From Angelakisella massiliensis (GTDB taxonomy: Bacteria > Bacillota > Clostridia > Oscillospirales > Ruminococcaceae): DNA of 64,000 nt. A program made the translations under genes and the position numbers. The notes beneath the pieces are model-generated. The model was not told where the DNA came from. It saw nothing but the letters and a program-made list of their open reading frames with translations, and searched no databases. Location: assembly GCF_900104675.1 (NCBI RefSeq), contig NZ_LT629945.1:806046-870045 (forward strand), in the 5' to 3' direction. Of this stretch, positions 55,388 through 63,990 are shown piece after piece (position 1 is the first letter of the stretch; every line of letters begins with the position of its first letter).

Positions 55388-56080
55388 TCACGCCACCAGG
55401 CAGCAGGCGATAACGCCGGCTACAATGGCGATGGACAGGGCGAAATCTCCAATGACCGGATAGCGGCTCTTGAGCTTCATGCAGATGAACATGAACACAG
55501 CGCCGGTAACCGCCGCGACAAAGGGCAGCATCTTGCTGAAATCGGTGAAATAGGGAACATTCAGACGGGCAACCACGGCGGCAAAAGCGGCAGAGGTGCC
55601 GATAAGCAGGAAACGGCTGGTCTTTTTGGCTTTTTTCAGCGCCTTGTCATAGCCCTTGAGAGTCAGCAGGCAGTTGACGGGAGCCAGGCTCATGCCGATG
55701 TTCATGACCATCATAATGACCACGAAACCACCCAGGGTGCAGGCGGAATATTCTGTGAAGCCGGCAGCTTCCAGGCCGATGCCCGCCGCCATGGGCTCAT
55801 ATCCGCCGGCGCCGATGTTGGACAGACGGAGCCAGGGGAAGAATTTGCCCAGATTGGGGGACATGGCGATCATCAAAGAAACCAGAGAAAGGGCGGGGAT
55901 GACGGAGATGGTGGCGGAGGTGGTGATACATTTTTTCAGCTTGTTTTTGTCCATCCCGATCTCAATTCCCTGCTTCCAGGCCATGATCATAAAGCGGAGC
56001 GCCTGCAAAACGATGACGCCCACCGGGACCAGGCAGAGTACAAACATAAATCCACTGTTGGCAACATCCAAGTAATTCAT
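55388..56080 (-). CDS. DUF5058-family membrane protein
   Basis: The 230-residue protein (MNYLDVANSGFMFVLCLVPV) has about six helices and the segment ALSLVSLMIAMSPNLGKFFPWLRLSNIGAGGYEPMAA typical of DUF5058. Together with the next gene it makes a pair of similar-sized membrane proteins. With the adjacent lyase and the opine-dehydrogenase-like gene, a role as a substrate-specific importer or exporter is the simplest reading, but no transport activity is established for this family. Confidence 0.8.
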   Translation of the reverse strand: MNYLDVANSGFMFVLCLVPVGVIVLQALRFMIMAWKQGIEIGMDKNKLKKCITTSATISVIPALSLVSLMIAMSPNLGKFFPWLRLSNIGAGGYEPMAAGIGLEAAGFTEYSACTLGGFVVIMMVMNIGMSLAPVNCLLTLKGYDKALKKAKKTSRFLLIGTSAAFAAVVARLNVPYFTDFSKMLPFVAAVTGAVFMFICMKLKSRYPVIGDFALSIAIVAGVIACCLVA

Positions 56081-56123
56081 TGTTTCCCTCCTCAGTGATC
56101 TTTAGCAGCTGTATGGTTTTCAT

Positions 56124-56158
56124 GGAGCCGGCAATGGAAAAGTGCCTCTGCCGGCTCC
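56124..56158. other. Intercistronic hairpin after the desulfidase gene
   Basis: GGAGCCGGC pairs with GCCGGCTCC between the lyase gene and the DUF5058 gene. There is no T-run, so it is more likely an mRNA processing or stability element than a terminator. Confidence 0.6.
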
Positions 56159-56183
56159 GGTCGGTCCATGGAAAACCGTTATA

Positions 56184-57482
56184 TTATTGCTTCTGACGGT
56201 CTGTGAAGGTCATCAGCGGGAAAATCTTTCTCTTTTCCATCATCTTGGCTTCCAGCTTCTTGTCGCTCTCCAGCATATCATTGAGAGCGAAGTCACCCAG
56301 GAAGTCGATGGAGGCGTCGGCATTGATGTCCAGAACGCCCTGATTATTGGCCAGACGCACCCCTTTGAGGGCAAGCTCCGCGGCATCCAGAGCCATGGCG
56401 GTACCGGAAGCCATACGAAGGGCGCAGGCCAGCTTGGCGCCGTCGCACACCACACCGAAGACGTTGGGGATCAGGTTCTGGATGGCGTTTTCCGCCTGCT
56501 GCTCAGTACCGCCCTGGAGCAGGACCGCACCGACAGCCACACCCATGGTGGCGGCCACTTCGCAGGAGCACATGGTGGGCGCCTTGCCAATACGGTGGAT
56601 CACAGCGGTAGCCAGCAGAGAGCTGATGACCAGAGCCCGCTGGAGGTCCTCCTGCTTGCTGCCCAGGTCCTTGGCCAGGCTGATCAGCGGCATGGAGGAA
56701 GCGATACCCACGTTGCCCTTTCCGCCCACGCTCATGATGGGGAGCGGAACGCCGGACATCCGTCCTTCGCAGGCAGCGGCGGCAGCGGCCTTGGCGCGGC
56801 TGACGGGGCTGGGGGTGGAGGTGGCCAGCAGGTTGCGTCCGATGCCGATGCTGACATCGTCATGGGTCAGAACATATTCGGACATCTTGGAGTTCATCTC
56901 AATGGCTTCCAGGATGAAATCGAATTTCTCAATGGGGGTGGTGGTGGCAAACTCATAGAAATCCTTGATCTTGTACTTCATCAGGGGAGTGTGACCGGCC
57001 CGGTTGAGGGCATCGGGCTCCTTCTCCAGCAGGACCTCGCCATTGCGGGCCTTGTAGATCAGGCCGTCCTGAGCGCCCTTGATGACAGCCACGCCCACGC
57101 CTTTGTCGGTCTCAATGGTAATCTTGCGGGCCGCGCCCAGATCCAGATCGTCTGTGGGCACCAGTTCCACCAGCTCAGCCACCTTACGGGCTTTCAGCTC
57201 GCCCTCGGGGGTAACGGAATGGAGGACCTCCAGTCCGGCGTTGGGATCACCGCATACCGCGCCCAAAGCGGCGGCCATCTCGGCGCCCAGCATCTCGGTA
57301 CCAGGGAACGCCACATCGTCGCTCTTGGGACCAAAGCCTTCACAAACAATCTTTTTGATCTCACCGCCGATGGCGTCATAAGCCTGAGCGGCCACAAAGC
57401 AGATTCCGATGGGACCGGTGCAGCCCAAAGCGGGCTTCATTTCTTTGCGAAGAATTTCGTACAATTCCTGGTACTTCTCCAT
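56184..57482 (-). CDS. L-cysteine desulfidase / serine dehydratase-like Fe-S lyase (UPF0597, CyuA type)
   Basis: The 432-residue protein matches the UPF0597/CyuA family: LKPALGCTGPIG-type start (EMKPALGCTGPIGICFVAA), AMSNKGKGNVG-like loop as IMSVGGKGNVGIASS, and C-terminal cysteines CSCEVAATMG and CDGAKLAC expected to hold the iron-sulfur cluster. Such enzymes release H2S, ammonia and pyruvate from L-cysteine. It is first in an operon with two membrane proteins and an opine-dehydrogenase-like enzyme. AAAGGAGG precedes the start. The promoter carries the same operator as the GntR gene. Confidence 0.9.
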   Translation of the reverse strand: MEKYQELYEILRKEMKPALGCTGPIGICFVAAQAYDAIGGEIKKIVCEGFGPKSDDVAFPGTEMLGAEMAAALGAVCGDPNAGLEVLHSVTPEGELKARKVAELVELVPTDDLDLGAARKITIETDKGVGVAVIKGAQDGLIYKARNGEVLLEKEPDALNRAGHTPLMKYKIKDFYEFATTTPIEKFDFILEAIEMNSKMSEYVLTHDDVSIGIGRNLLATSTPSPVSRAKAAAAAACEGRMSGVPLPIMSVGGKGNVGIASSMPLISLAKDLGSKQEDLQRALVISSLLATAVIHRIGKAPTMCSCEVAATMGVAVGAVLLQGGTEQQAENAIQNLIPNVFGVVCDGAKLACALRMASGTAMALDAAELALKGVRLANNQGVLDINADASIDFLGDFALNDMLESDKKLEAKMMEKRKIFPLMTFTDRQKQ

Positions 57483-57626
57483 GTTGAGTCCTCCTTTTCA
57501 TTCGTACGCATAGCCTTGTCTCCCATCCTGATGGAGCTGGGCAGACAAAGTATCGGTGTAAGACCGTCCTGGGCCAGGTCTTATGATGATCTTGTCTTGT
57601 TTCCCCGGGGCGTATCTTATGGCTAC

Positions 57627-57655
57627 AGTATATTGTCTGACCACAAAAAAGTCAA
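57627..57655 (-). promoter_or_regulatory. Promoter of the desulfidase operon with GntR operator
   Basis: Minus-strand TTGACT (57655-57650) and TATACT (57632-57627) with a 17-base spacer. The spacer contains the imperfect dyad TTGTCTGACCAC (57633-57644, plus strand), identical to that in the gntR promoter. Confidence 0.88.
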
Positions 57656-57777
57656 TCTGATTTTTGCATTTTCTCCATTAATACAAAATATTGTCATTAG
57701 TTTATGGATAATTTGCCCTATATTCATTTCTATATTACCGAAAAAGTGTACCAATCTCCAGGAAAATCCCCGTTTTC

Positions 57778-57806
57778 TTTACAAAGCTATTGTGTGATGA
57801 TAAAAT
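57778..57806 (+). promoter_or_regulatory. Promoter of the fliB-like gene
   Basis: TTTACA (57778-57783), 17-base spacer, TAAAAT (57801-57806). The spacer ends in TATTGTGTGATGA, nearly identical to the spacer of the MFS promoter at 59991-60019. Confidence 0.7.
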
Positions 57807-57850
57807 AATATTGTCCTATAAAACGCCACCGGCTTCAGGAGGGGAAACAA

Positions 57851-59104
57851 ATGAGACAGGAAGTGGAGATCCTTCAGCCCGCTTTTTATGAAAAATTCGC
57901 TTGTATCGGGCCATCCTGCACAGACAACTGCTGTCATACCTGGGAAATCAACATTGATAAAGAACATTATTTGCTGTATAAAGCCCAGCAGGACCCCTCG
58001 TTCCGCAGTCTTTGCGCCCGTGTGGTGCATCGGAGGAAAAAAGACGGCACCCCGGAACAGTTTGCCTCCCTTGCCCTGGACGAAGATGGCCGCTGCGGCT
58101 TTCAGGACCCGGACGGAGGATGCCGCATCATTCGGGCACTGGGGCCACAGGCCCTTTCCCACACCTGTACCCTGTATCCCAGAAGAAAGGCGCAGTTTTT
58201 GCCGGGAATATGGGAGCTGTCCCTGTCTCTTTCCTGCACAGAGGCGGCCCGGCTGGCCCTCTTTTCTCAGGAGAAAACAGAGTTTGTATCCCGCACAAGG
58301 TCTGTGGATCCTCATGATCCTCTGGATGCCATGCCTCCTTTGGGCATTGGTCCCGGGGGAAAGCCTGTTGCGCCTCCTGTCTATGGTTCACCACTGCGCC
58401 AAGCCTGTCTGGAGCTGATCCGCTGCCGGGATTATCAGCTGCCGGAGCGGATTCTGGCGGTGGGGCTGCTGCTGCGCCGGGTGGACCGCCTGCTGAAAGA
58501 TGGGCGGGACGGGGAAATTCCGGCGATGTGCGCAGGATTTCTCACCTCTGTGCAGAAGGGGGAATTCCAGGGCTTTTTCCAGCGGCTGGAGTACCATCCT
58601 GAGGCTCATCAGGCAGCTATGAGGCTGCCGGTGGCCCATCTGCTGGGAGGCGCCCGCAAACCGGTGCTGTGGCACCTGTGGCAGGCTTTGGAACCCTGGT
58701 GCGCCGCGGACCCCGCCACAGGAGAGTATCAGGCGGGCAGAGAGGCGCTGGATTTCCTCATCAAAACAGGCAAAGAAAAAGGGGACCCCATTTTGGAGTC
58801 CCTGGCCACAGCGGCGGAAAATTATTTTGTCAGCTACCTTTTCTCCAGTATGTTCCCCTTCCTGTACCGGGCGGAAGGCTTGTCCTTTGAGCACAACGGC
58901 ATCCTGCTGGCCGAGCAGTACGCCCTGCTGCGGCTGCTGCTGGCGCTGGCCCCTCAGGCGCCTTGCCCTGAGGATCAGCTGATTCAGGCAGTGGTGAGCC
59001 TGGCCCGCCTCAGCCAGCATTCCGACCTGGGAGGGGATCTGCTGCGGCTGACCAGGGCGGTACAGCTGGACGGTCTTGCTCACGCCGCATACCTGCTGAG
59101 ATAA
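57851..59104 (+). CDS. FliB-like protein (flagellin lysine N-methylase family)
   Basis: The 417-residue protein has the FliB N-terminal cysteine cluster: FACIGPSCTDNCCHTWEINID, then CGFQDPDGGCRII and LSHTCTLYPR, expected to bind an iron-sulfur or metal centre. The rest is helical. In Salmonella FliB methylates flagellin lysines, but no flagellar gene is in this window and the family is widespread in non-flagellated Clostridia, so the substrate is open. AGGAGG precedes the start. It is divergent from the desulfidase operon, and its stop is 7 bases from the gntR stop. Confidence 0.83.
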   Translation: MRQEVEILQPAFYEKFACIGPSCTDNCCHTWEINIDKEHYLLYKAQQDPSFRSLCARVVHRRKKDGTPEQFASLALDEDGRCGFQDPDGGCRIIRALGPQALSHTCTLYPRRKAQFLPGIWELSLSLSCTEAARLALFSQEKTEFVSRTRSVDPHDPLDAMPPLGIGPGGKPVAPPVYGSPLRQACLELIRCRDYQLPERILAVGLLLRRVDRLLKDGRDGEIPAMCAGFLTSVQKGEFQGFFQRLEYHPEAHQAAMRLPVAHLLGGARKPVLWHLWQALEPWCAADPATGEYQAGREALDFLIKTGKEKGDPILESLATAAENYFVSYLFSSMFPFLYRAEGLSFEHNGILLAEQYALLRLLLALAPQAPCPEDQLIQAVVSLARLSQHSDLGGDLLRLTRAVQLDGLAHAAYLLR

Positions 59105-59110
59105 TGGAGC

Positions 59111-59785
59111 TCAGATACCGATAAACTGATAGACCTTTTCAAAATAGTGGACCATGATCTCATAGGCGCGGTCCGGGTCCTGATCCTTGATGGCGTCCAC
59201 CATCTCCTCATGGAGATCCGGCCCGTCCTTGAAGTCAATGATCTCCGCCTGTGTTTCCAGCTTTTGAGCGATCACCGTCCGCAAAGAGCCCAGCAATTCC
59301 TCAATCACAGGATTTCCCGCCACTTTGGCAATGGTATTGTGGAAGGCGATATCCCTTTTCTGGCTTTCCATCTTGGTCAGACCAGGCTCCTTCATCAGCC
59401 AGCAGGCCCGCTCCAGAGCCACAATGTCATCAGGTGTAGCCCGCTGACAGGCCATGCGGATAGTGCTCAGCTCCAGAATCTCCCGCAGCTCGATCAAGGC
59501 GTTGATATCGCTGTCCGGCTGCATATTGATGATCAGCTTCAAAGGGTCCACCAGGCAGCCCTTGACCGCGTCCCCCACAAAGGTACCCTCATTGCGGCGC
59601 ACCACCATCCGCCGCGCGGAAAGGACCTTCATACTTTCACGGATGGTGGAACGTCCTACAGAAAAACGCTCGGAAAGCTCCTTTTCGGTGGGAAGGCGCT
59701 CACCCGGCTTCATGGTGGAGATCATGGCCTCCAGCTTCTCCACCACCGTATCGGATAAATTTACTCTGCTGCCATTGGTTTGCAT
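59111..59785 (-). CDS. GntR-family regulator, FadR subfamily (FCD domain)
   Basis: The 224-residue protein has an N-terminal winged helix (GERLPTEKELSERFSVGRSTIRESMKVLSARRMV) and a C-terminal FCD ligand domain (LIELREILELSTIRMACQRATPDD, HNTIAKVAGNPVIEELLGS). FadR-type regulators sense small organic acids. Its own promoter and that of the desulfidase operon share the same operator, so it should control both. It is divergent from the MFS gene. Confidence 0.93.
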   Translation of the reverse strand: MQTNGSRVNLSDTVVEKLEAMISTMKPGERLPTEKELSERFSVGRSTIRESMKVLSARRMVVRRNEGTFVGDAVKGCLVDPLKLIINMQPDSDINALIELREILELSTIRMACQRATPDDIVALERACWLMKEPGLTKMESQKRDIAFHNTIAKVAGNPVIEELLGSLRTVIAQKLETQAEIIDFKDGPDLHEEMVDAIKDQDPDRAYEIMVHYFEKVYQFIGI

Positions 59786-59880
59786 ATGCCATGCCTCCTG
59801 TTGTCAAAAGCGCGCTCCCGGTATCCCATCGGCATCCGGGAGCGCCGGCTTTTTGCTTTTTATGATCAATCCTTTCTTTC

Positions 59881-59909
59881 AGTATATTGTCTGACCACGG
59901 TTTTGTCAA
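59881..59909 (-). promoter_or_regulatory. gntR promoter with operator
   Basis: Minus-strand TTGACA (59909-59904) and TATACT (59886-59881), 17-base spacer, containing TTGTCTGACCAC (59887-59898, plus strand). The operator and -10 box are identical to those of the desulfidase promoter. Confidence 0.88.
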
Positions 59910-59990
59910 TCTTTGTATTCCCTTCCGTTGCTCCTGAGAAAACGGTGTTTTTGCTGGAAAAGCCCTGAGAAAAGTTAGATAAATTGCTCC

Positions 59991-60019
59991 TTTACATCCG
60001 TATTGTATGATGATAACAT
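59991..60019 (+). promoter_or_regulatory. Promoter of the MFS gene
   Basis: TTTACA (59991-59996), 17-base spacer, TAACAT (60014-60019). The spacer ends in TATTGTATGATGA, matching the fliB-like promoter at 12 of 13 positions. Confidence 0.68.
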
Positions 60020-60081
60020 ATAAGTGTCGTACAATTATTGCTTAAAAACAATATTTTCAGATGAATGAAGGAGGCGCTCTC

Positions 60082-61248
60082 ATGAGGCTGAAAAAGATGA
60101 TCACCGTGCTGTCCCCATCTTTCGCCCTCACCTCCATTGTGGCCCTTTCCCCCGCCATCGCCAGCATTTCTCAAGCATTTCCACAAACCAGCATTTCGGC
60201 GGTGCAGTCCCTGACCACACTGCCTTCTTTGGTGGCCATTGCCATTATTTTGCTGTCGGGACGTCTGTCCTCTGTGGTGACCAAAAAGCGGATCGTCGCC
60301 TTTTCCATTGGTCTGATGATCCTGGGAGGACTGATGCCCCTGGTGCTGCATCAGCACTTTTGGCAGCTGGTAGCGGCGGCGGTCATCTTCGGCCTGGGCT
60401 ACGGCGGCATTTCTCCCCTGACCACAGCGCTGATCCATGAACACTACAGCGCTCAGGAACAGCCTACCATGCTGGGCTTTCAATCGGCGGTCATCGGTAT
60501 GGGCGGCGTGCTGTTCTCCTATATCGGCGGACGTCTGGCCTCCCTGTGCTGGTGGTATGCTTACGGCGCGTTTGTGCTGTTTATCCCCATCCTTTTCCTG
60601 GTGCTGATGCTGCCCAAGGGGGAGCTTTCTCCCCCTGTAAAAGGGTCGGGGCTGGGGGAGCTTTTGAATCCCTCCCTGCTTTTCTATGTGGGACAGTCCA
60701 TCGTGTTCGCCATCTTCTTCTACATCCTGCAAACCAATCTTGCGCTGCTGGTGGCTGAGCGGGGTTTGGGAGGCTCTGAGCTTTCAGGAAAGATTCTTTC
60801 CTGTCAGTCGGCGGTGGGAATCATCTCCGGCGTATTGGGCGGACGGGTCCTGGGACGGCTGCGGGAGTTTTCGCTTCCGGTAATTCTGGCCTGCACCGGC
60901 ATCGCCCAACTGATCGTCTATTTTTCCGGTTCCGCGGCCCCTCTGTTCTTTGCTGCCGGGCTGATCGGCTTCTTCTTCTCCATCCGGATGCCCGCGGGCT
61001 ATCTGAAAGCTACCGCCTCGGTGACGCCTGCCGCCGCTACGCTGGCCATCTCTGTTTATTGCAGCTCCAGCCAGGTGGGACAGTTTCTCTCCCCTCCGGC
61101 GGTCAACAGTCTCAGTGAGCTGCTGAGCCTGACGCTGGAGCAGAAGTTCCTGCTGGGAGGCTGCTGCCTGTTGGGCGCGGCCATGATATCGGCGGCGTGG
61201 GAGCTGCGCTGCCGGGGCAGAAAAGCGGCGGAAACACCCCGCGGATAA
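60082..61248 (+). CDS. Major facilitator superfamily transporter
   Basis: The 388-residue protein has about twelve hydrophobic helices and MFS features such as LLSGRLSSVVTKKRIVAFSIGLMILGG (loop 2-3 motif region) and the GLGYGGISPLTTALIHEHY segment. The substrate is unknown. AAGGAGG seven bases upstream sets ATG 60082. It is divergent from gntR and may be controlled by it, which would link it to cysteine or opine-related compounds. Confidence 0.87.
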   Translation: MRLKKMITVLSPSFALTSIVALSPAIASISQAFPQTSISAVQSLTTLPSLVAIAIILLSGRLSSVVTKKRIVAFSIGLMILGGLMPLVLHQHFWQLVAAAVIFGLGYGGISPLTTALIHEHYSAQEQPTMLGFQSAVIGMGGVLFSYIGGRLASLCWWYAYGAFVLFIPILFLVLMLPKGELSPPVKGSGLGELLNPSLLFYVGQSIVFAIFFYILQTNLALLVAERGLGGSELSGKILSCQSAVGIISGVLGGRVLGRLREFSLPVILACTGIAQLIVYFSGSAAPLFFAAGLIGFFFSIRMPAGYLKATASVTPAAATLAISVYCSSSQVGQFLSPPAVNSLSELLSLTLEQKFLLGGCCLLGAAMISAAWELRCRGRKAAETPRG

Positions 61249-61480
61249 AAATCCTCAGACAGTTTTTCCTCTCCGCCTCTCCTTTTGGGAAATACAAGAG
61301 GAAATCCGCGGAACACCAGCGGCCTGTATAACTGATGGTTTTTCTCAAAAGCTGCTTTAAAACCTTTTTGAGACTTTCCCCGACGGCATCGGGCCGCGGC
61401 ATACAGCAATATATCCCCCATGGCTCTCCTTACAAGTGAGGCCGCTGTTTATCCTGAATCCTCCTCATACAGACAGATTC

Positions 61481-61522
61481 GTTTCCCCGCTGGTCTGGCT
61501 CCGGCGGGGAGACTTTTTCTTT
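61481..61522 (+). terminator. Terminator downstream of the MFS gene
   Basis: GTTTCCCCGC pairs with GCGGGGAGAC (one G-T pair), followed by TTTTTCTTTT. It lies 230 bases after the MFS stop; no gene is seen in 61249-61480. Confidence 0.75.
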
Positions 61523-61634
61523 TAACCGATCCGCAAAAGGCAGCTTTCTCCCCCAGCGCCATCAAGGAGAGTATACGGCCTCCCAAGGAGCAGGAACTCT
61601 TTCTTTTTGGTTTTGGCATGGAGGCTTTTCCTGC

Positions 61635-61664
61635 GCCTGCCCAAAGCCGGGCAGGCATTTTTCT
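61635..61664 (+). terminator. Second terminator-like hairpin before pgi
   Basis: GCCTGCCC pairs with GGGCAGGC around a 6-base loop and is followed by ATTTTTCTCTG. No gene lies between this and the terminator at 61481-61522, so it may end an independent short transcript. Confidence 0.65.
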
Positions 61665-61821
61665 CTGTTTGCTTTGCCGCAAATTTCCATCCCATCAGTT
61701 ACAGGCAGAATTTGAGAATAATGGCCAAAAGCACTTTTTCTTTTCACACTGGCTTTGTAATGGATTCACAGAATATTTCCAATCCCTTTCCATAAAATTT
61801 CACTTTAACCCGCCCCTTCTC

Positions 61822-61850
61822 TTGAAAAAGACAGGCGGATAGGGTACAAT
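61822..61850 (+). promoter_or_regulatory. pgi promoter
   Basis: TTGAAA (61822-61827), 17-base spacer, TACAAT (61845-61850), 82 bases before the pgi start. Confidence 0.82.
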
Positions 61851-61931
61851 AAAACAAACATCCCATATCCCCCGTTCCTGCCGGGACCCGGGGGAAGCCG
61901 ACAATATGGAAAGAAAGATTGGTGATCGTAT

Positions 61932-63269
61932 ATGGGAATCCATCTGAACGAAAAGCATCTGGGCCGTTTCGTCGCTCCTCAGGAGATGCAGGCTATGGAA
62001 CCCCTGGTGGGCGCCGCTGTCTCTCAGCTGGAGGCCGGAACCGGGCTGGGCAACGATTTTCTCGGCTGGCTCCATCTCCCCACCTCCTATGACCGTGAGG
62101 AGTTTGCCCGCATCCTTAAAGCGGCGGACAAGATCAAGGCTGACAGCGATGTGCTGGTGGTCATCGGCATCGGCGGCTCCTATCTGGGCGCCCGCTCCGC
62201 CATCGAGCTGCTTCGTTCCCCCCTGTACAACAGCCTGCCCAAGGATACTCCTGATATCCTGTTTGCCGGCTGCAACATCAGCAGCACCTACCTCAACGAA
62301 ATTCTTACCCTGATCAAGGGTCGGGATTTTTCTCTCAATGTCATTTCCAAGTCCGGCACCACCACCGAGCCTGCTCTGGCCTTCCGTGTGCTGCGGAAAG
62401 CCCTGATCGAGAAGTACGGCGAGGCGGAGGCCGCCAAGCGGATCTACTGCACCACCGACAAGGCCCGCGGCACCCTGAAAGGTCTGGCGGACCGTGAGGG
62501 ATACGAAACCTTCGTTATCCCTGACGATGTAGGCGGACGTTACTCGGTCCTCACCGCTGTGGGTCTGCTGCCCATCGCTGTGGCGGGGGTGGACATCGCC
62601 GCCATCATGGAGGGTGCGGCGGCCGCTGAAAAGGAATTGGCCGAGCCCTCTCTGTGCAAGAACCCCTGCTACCGCTACGCGGCGCTGCGGAACATCCTCT
62701 ACCGCAAAGGCAAGAGCACCGAGGTCTTTGTCAGCTACGAGCCCGCCTTTGCCATGATGAATGAATGGCTCAAGCAGCTGTTCGGCGAAAGCGAGGGCAA
62801 GGACCAGAAGGGCGTGTACCCCGCTTCGGTCACCTTCTCCACCGATCTGCACTCCATGGGGCAGTTCCTCCAGGATGGCAGCCGGATCATGTTTGAGACG
62901 GTGGTGGACATCCAGAAGCCTAAAACCGACTTCTTCCTGGAGCCGGATGCGGAAAATCTGGACGGTCTGAACTTCCTGGCGGGACAGGGAATGTCCCAGG
63001 TCAACCGCCGCGCCATGGAGGGCACCATTCTGGCCCATACCGAAGGCGGCGTACCCAATATCGTTCTGGAGATGCCGGAGCTCAATGAGTTTGAGTACGG
63101 TTATCTGGTTTACTTCTTTGAAAAAGCCTGCGCCATCAGCGGCTATCTGATGGGGGTCAATCCCTTCAACCAGCCGGGCGTGGAAGCTTACAAGAAGAAT
63201 ATGTTCGCTCTGCTGGGCAAGCCCGGCTATGAGGATCTGAAGGCGGATCTGCTCCAGAAGCTGGGCTGA
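61932..63269 (+). CDS. pgi: Glucose-6-phosphate isomerase
   Basis: The 445-residue enzyme has the two SIS domains of [42 protein letters not shown] (phosphate-binding Ser/Thr loop) and the catalytic-region [20 protein letters not shown] near the C-terminus. It interconverts glucose-6-phosphate and fructose-6-phosphate. Length fits the short Firmicutes form (~450). The ATG at 61932 follows AAAGAAAGATTGGTG. A clear promoter precedes it. Confidence 0.98.
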   Translation: MGIHLNEKHLGRFVAPQEMQAMEPLVGAAVSQLEAGTGLGNDFLGWLHLPTSYDREEFARILKAADKIKADSDVLVVIGIGGSYLGARSAIELLRSPLYNSLPKDTPDILFAGCNISSTYLNEILTLIKGRDFSLNVISKSGTTTEPALAFRVLRKALIEKYGEAEAAKRIYCTTDKARGTLKGLADREGYETFVIPDDVGGRYSVLTAVGLLPIAVAGVDIAAIMEGAAAAEKELAEPSLCKNPCYRYAALRNILYRKGKSTEVFVSYEPAFAMMNEWLKQLFGESEGKDQKGVYPASVTFSTDLHSMGQFLQDGSRIMFETVVDIQKPKTDFFLEPDAENLDGLNFLAGQGMSQVNRRAMEGTILAHTEGGVPNIVLEMPELNEFEYGYLVYFFEKACAISGYLMGVNPFNQPGVEAYKKNMFALLGKPGYEDLKADLLQKLG

Positions 63270-63337
63270 GAACACCGGTCCATCCGTCCGCTCCCCCCTA
63301 AATACACCAATTCAATTTTCTGAAGGAGGACTTTACC

Positions 63338-63754
63338 ATGATTAAGCTGATTGTAGGAAACAAAGGCTCCGGTAAGACCAAAACCCTCATTTCCATGACC
63401 AACGAGGCGGTCAGCCATTCCGCCGGCAACGTTGTTTGCCTGGAGAAGGGCCTGAAGCTCACCTATGACATCACCCATAAAGCCCGTCTGGTGGATACCG
63501 ACGAATACGCTGTGGAGGGCTTTGACGCTCTGTACGGCTTCCTGGCCGGACTGATGGCCGGTAACTATGACATCACCCACATCTTTGTGGATGCCACCCT
63601 GAAGATCGGCGGCAGAGACTATGAAGCCTTCGCCCTGATGGTGGATAAGCTGAACAAGCTCTCCGCCGCCAGCCATGTGGAGATCACCTTCACTGTTTCC
63701 TGCAGCGTGGAAGAGCTCCCCGAGAGACTTCACGAAATGGTCATCAACAAATAA
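63338..63754 (+). CDS. Small P-loop ATPase-like protein
   Basis: The 138-residue protein begins with MIKLIVGNKGSGKTKTLISM, a Walker A motif, and has THIFVDATLKIGG, a possible Walker B-like strand. Clostridial homologues are often labelled 'twitching motility protein PilT' on weak grounds; it is far too short for PilT. Function unknown. AAGGAGG precedes the ATG. It lies 68 bases after pgi without an obvious terminator between, and ends at a strong terminator. Confidence 0.82.
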   Translation: MIKLIVGNKGSGKTKTLISMTNEAVSHSAGNVVCLEKGLKLTYDITHKARLVDTDEYAVEGFDALYGFLAGLMAGNYDITHIFVDATLKIGGRDYEAFALMVDKLNKLSAASHVEITFTVSCSVEELPERLHEMVINK

Positions 63755-63775
63755 AAAGTCCCCCTGACTCAAAAA

Positions 63776-63808
63776 GCACCGCGTTCCCAGGGAACACGGT
63801 GCTTTTTT
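63776..63808 (+). terminator. Terminator after the P-loop protein gene
   Basis: GCACCGcGTTCCC pairs with GGGAACaCGGTGC, followed by TTTTTTGCG. Confidence 0.88.
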
Positions 63809-63990
63809 GCGTGTGGAAAAGTTCAGCGCATTCCCGGCGGGTATCCACCATCCCAGTTTTTAAATCCGGTGTACCTGAGGCGGAGGAGAAAAATCAGGCG
63901 GATGTTCCGCTGGATACGCCTCCGGTTTTCCCATCTGCCGCGTCTGGAGCGGAATATAAAAATCACACGCCATCAGGGTATATGGCATGA
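63809..63990 (-). repeat. Decayed family A element at the window end
   Basis: Directly after the terminator T-run comes GCGTGTGGAAAAGTTCAGCGC, a decayed form of the terminal family A hairpin, then GGGTATCC and, near the end, TATAAAAATCACACGCCATCAGG, the decayed first hairpin. Orientation is minus. It again abuts a terminator. Confidence 0.55.
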
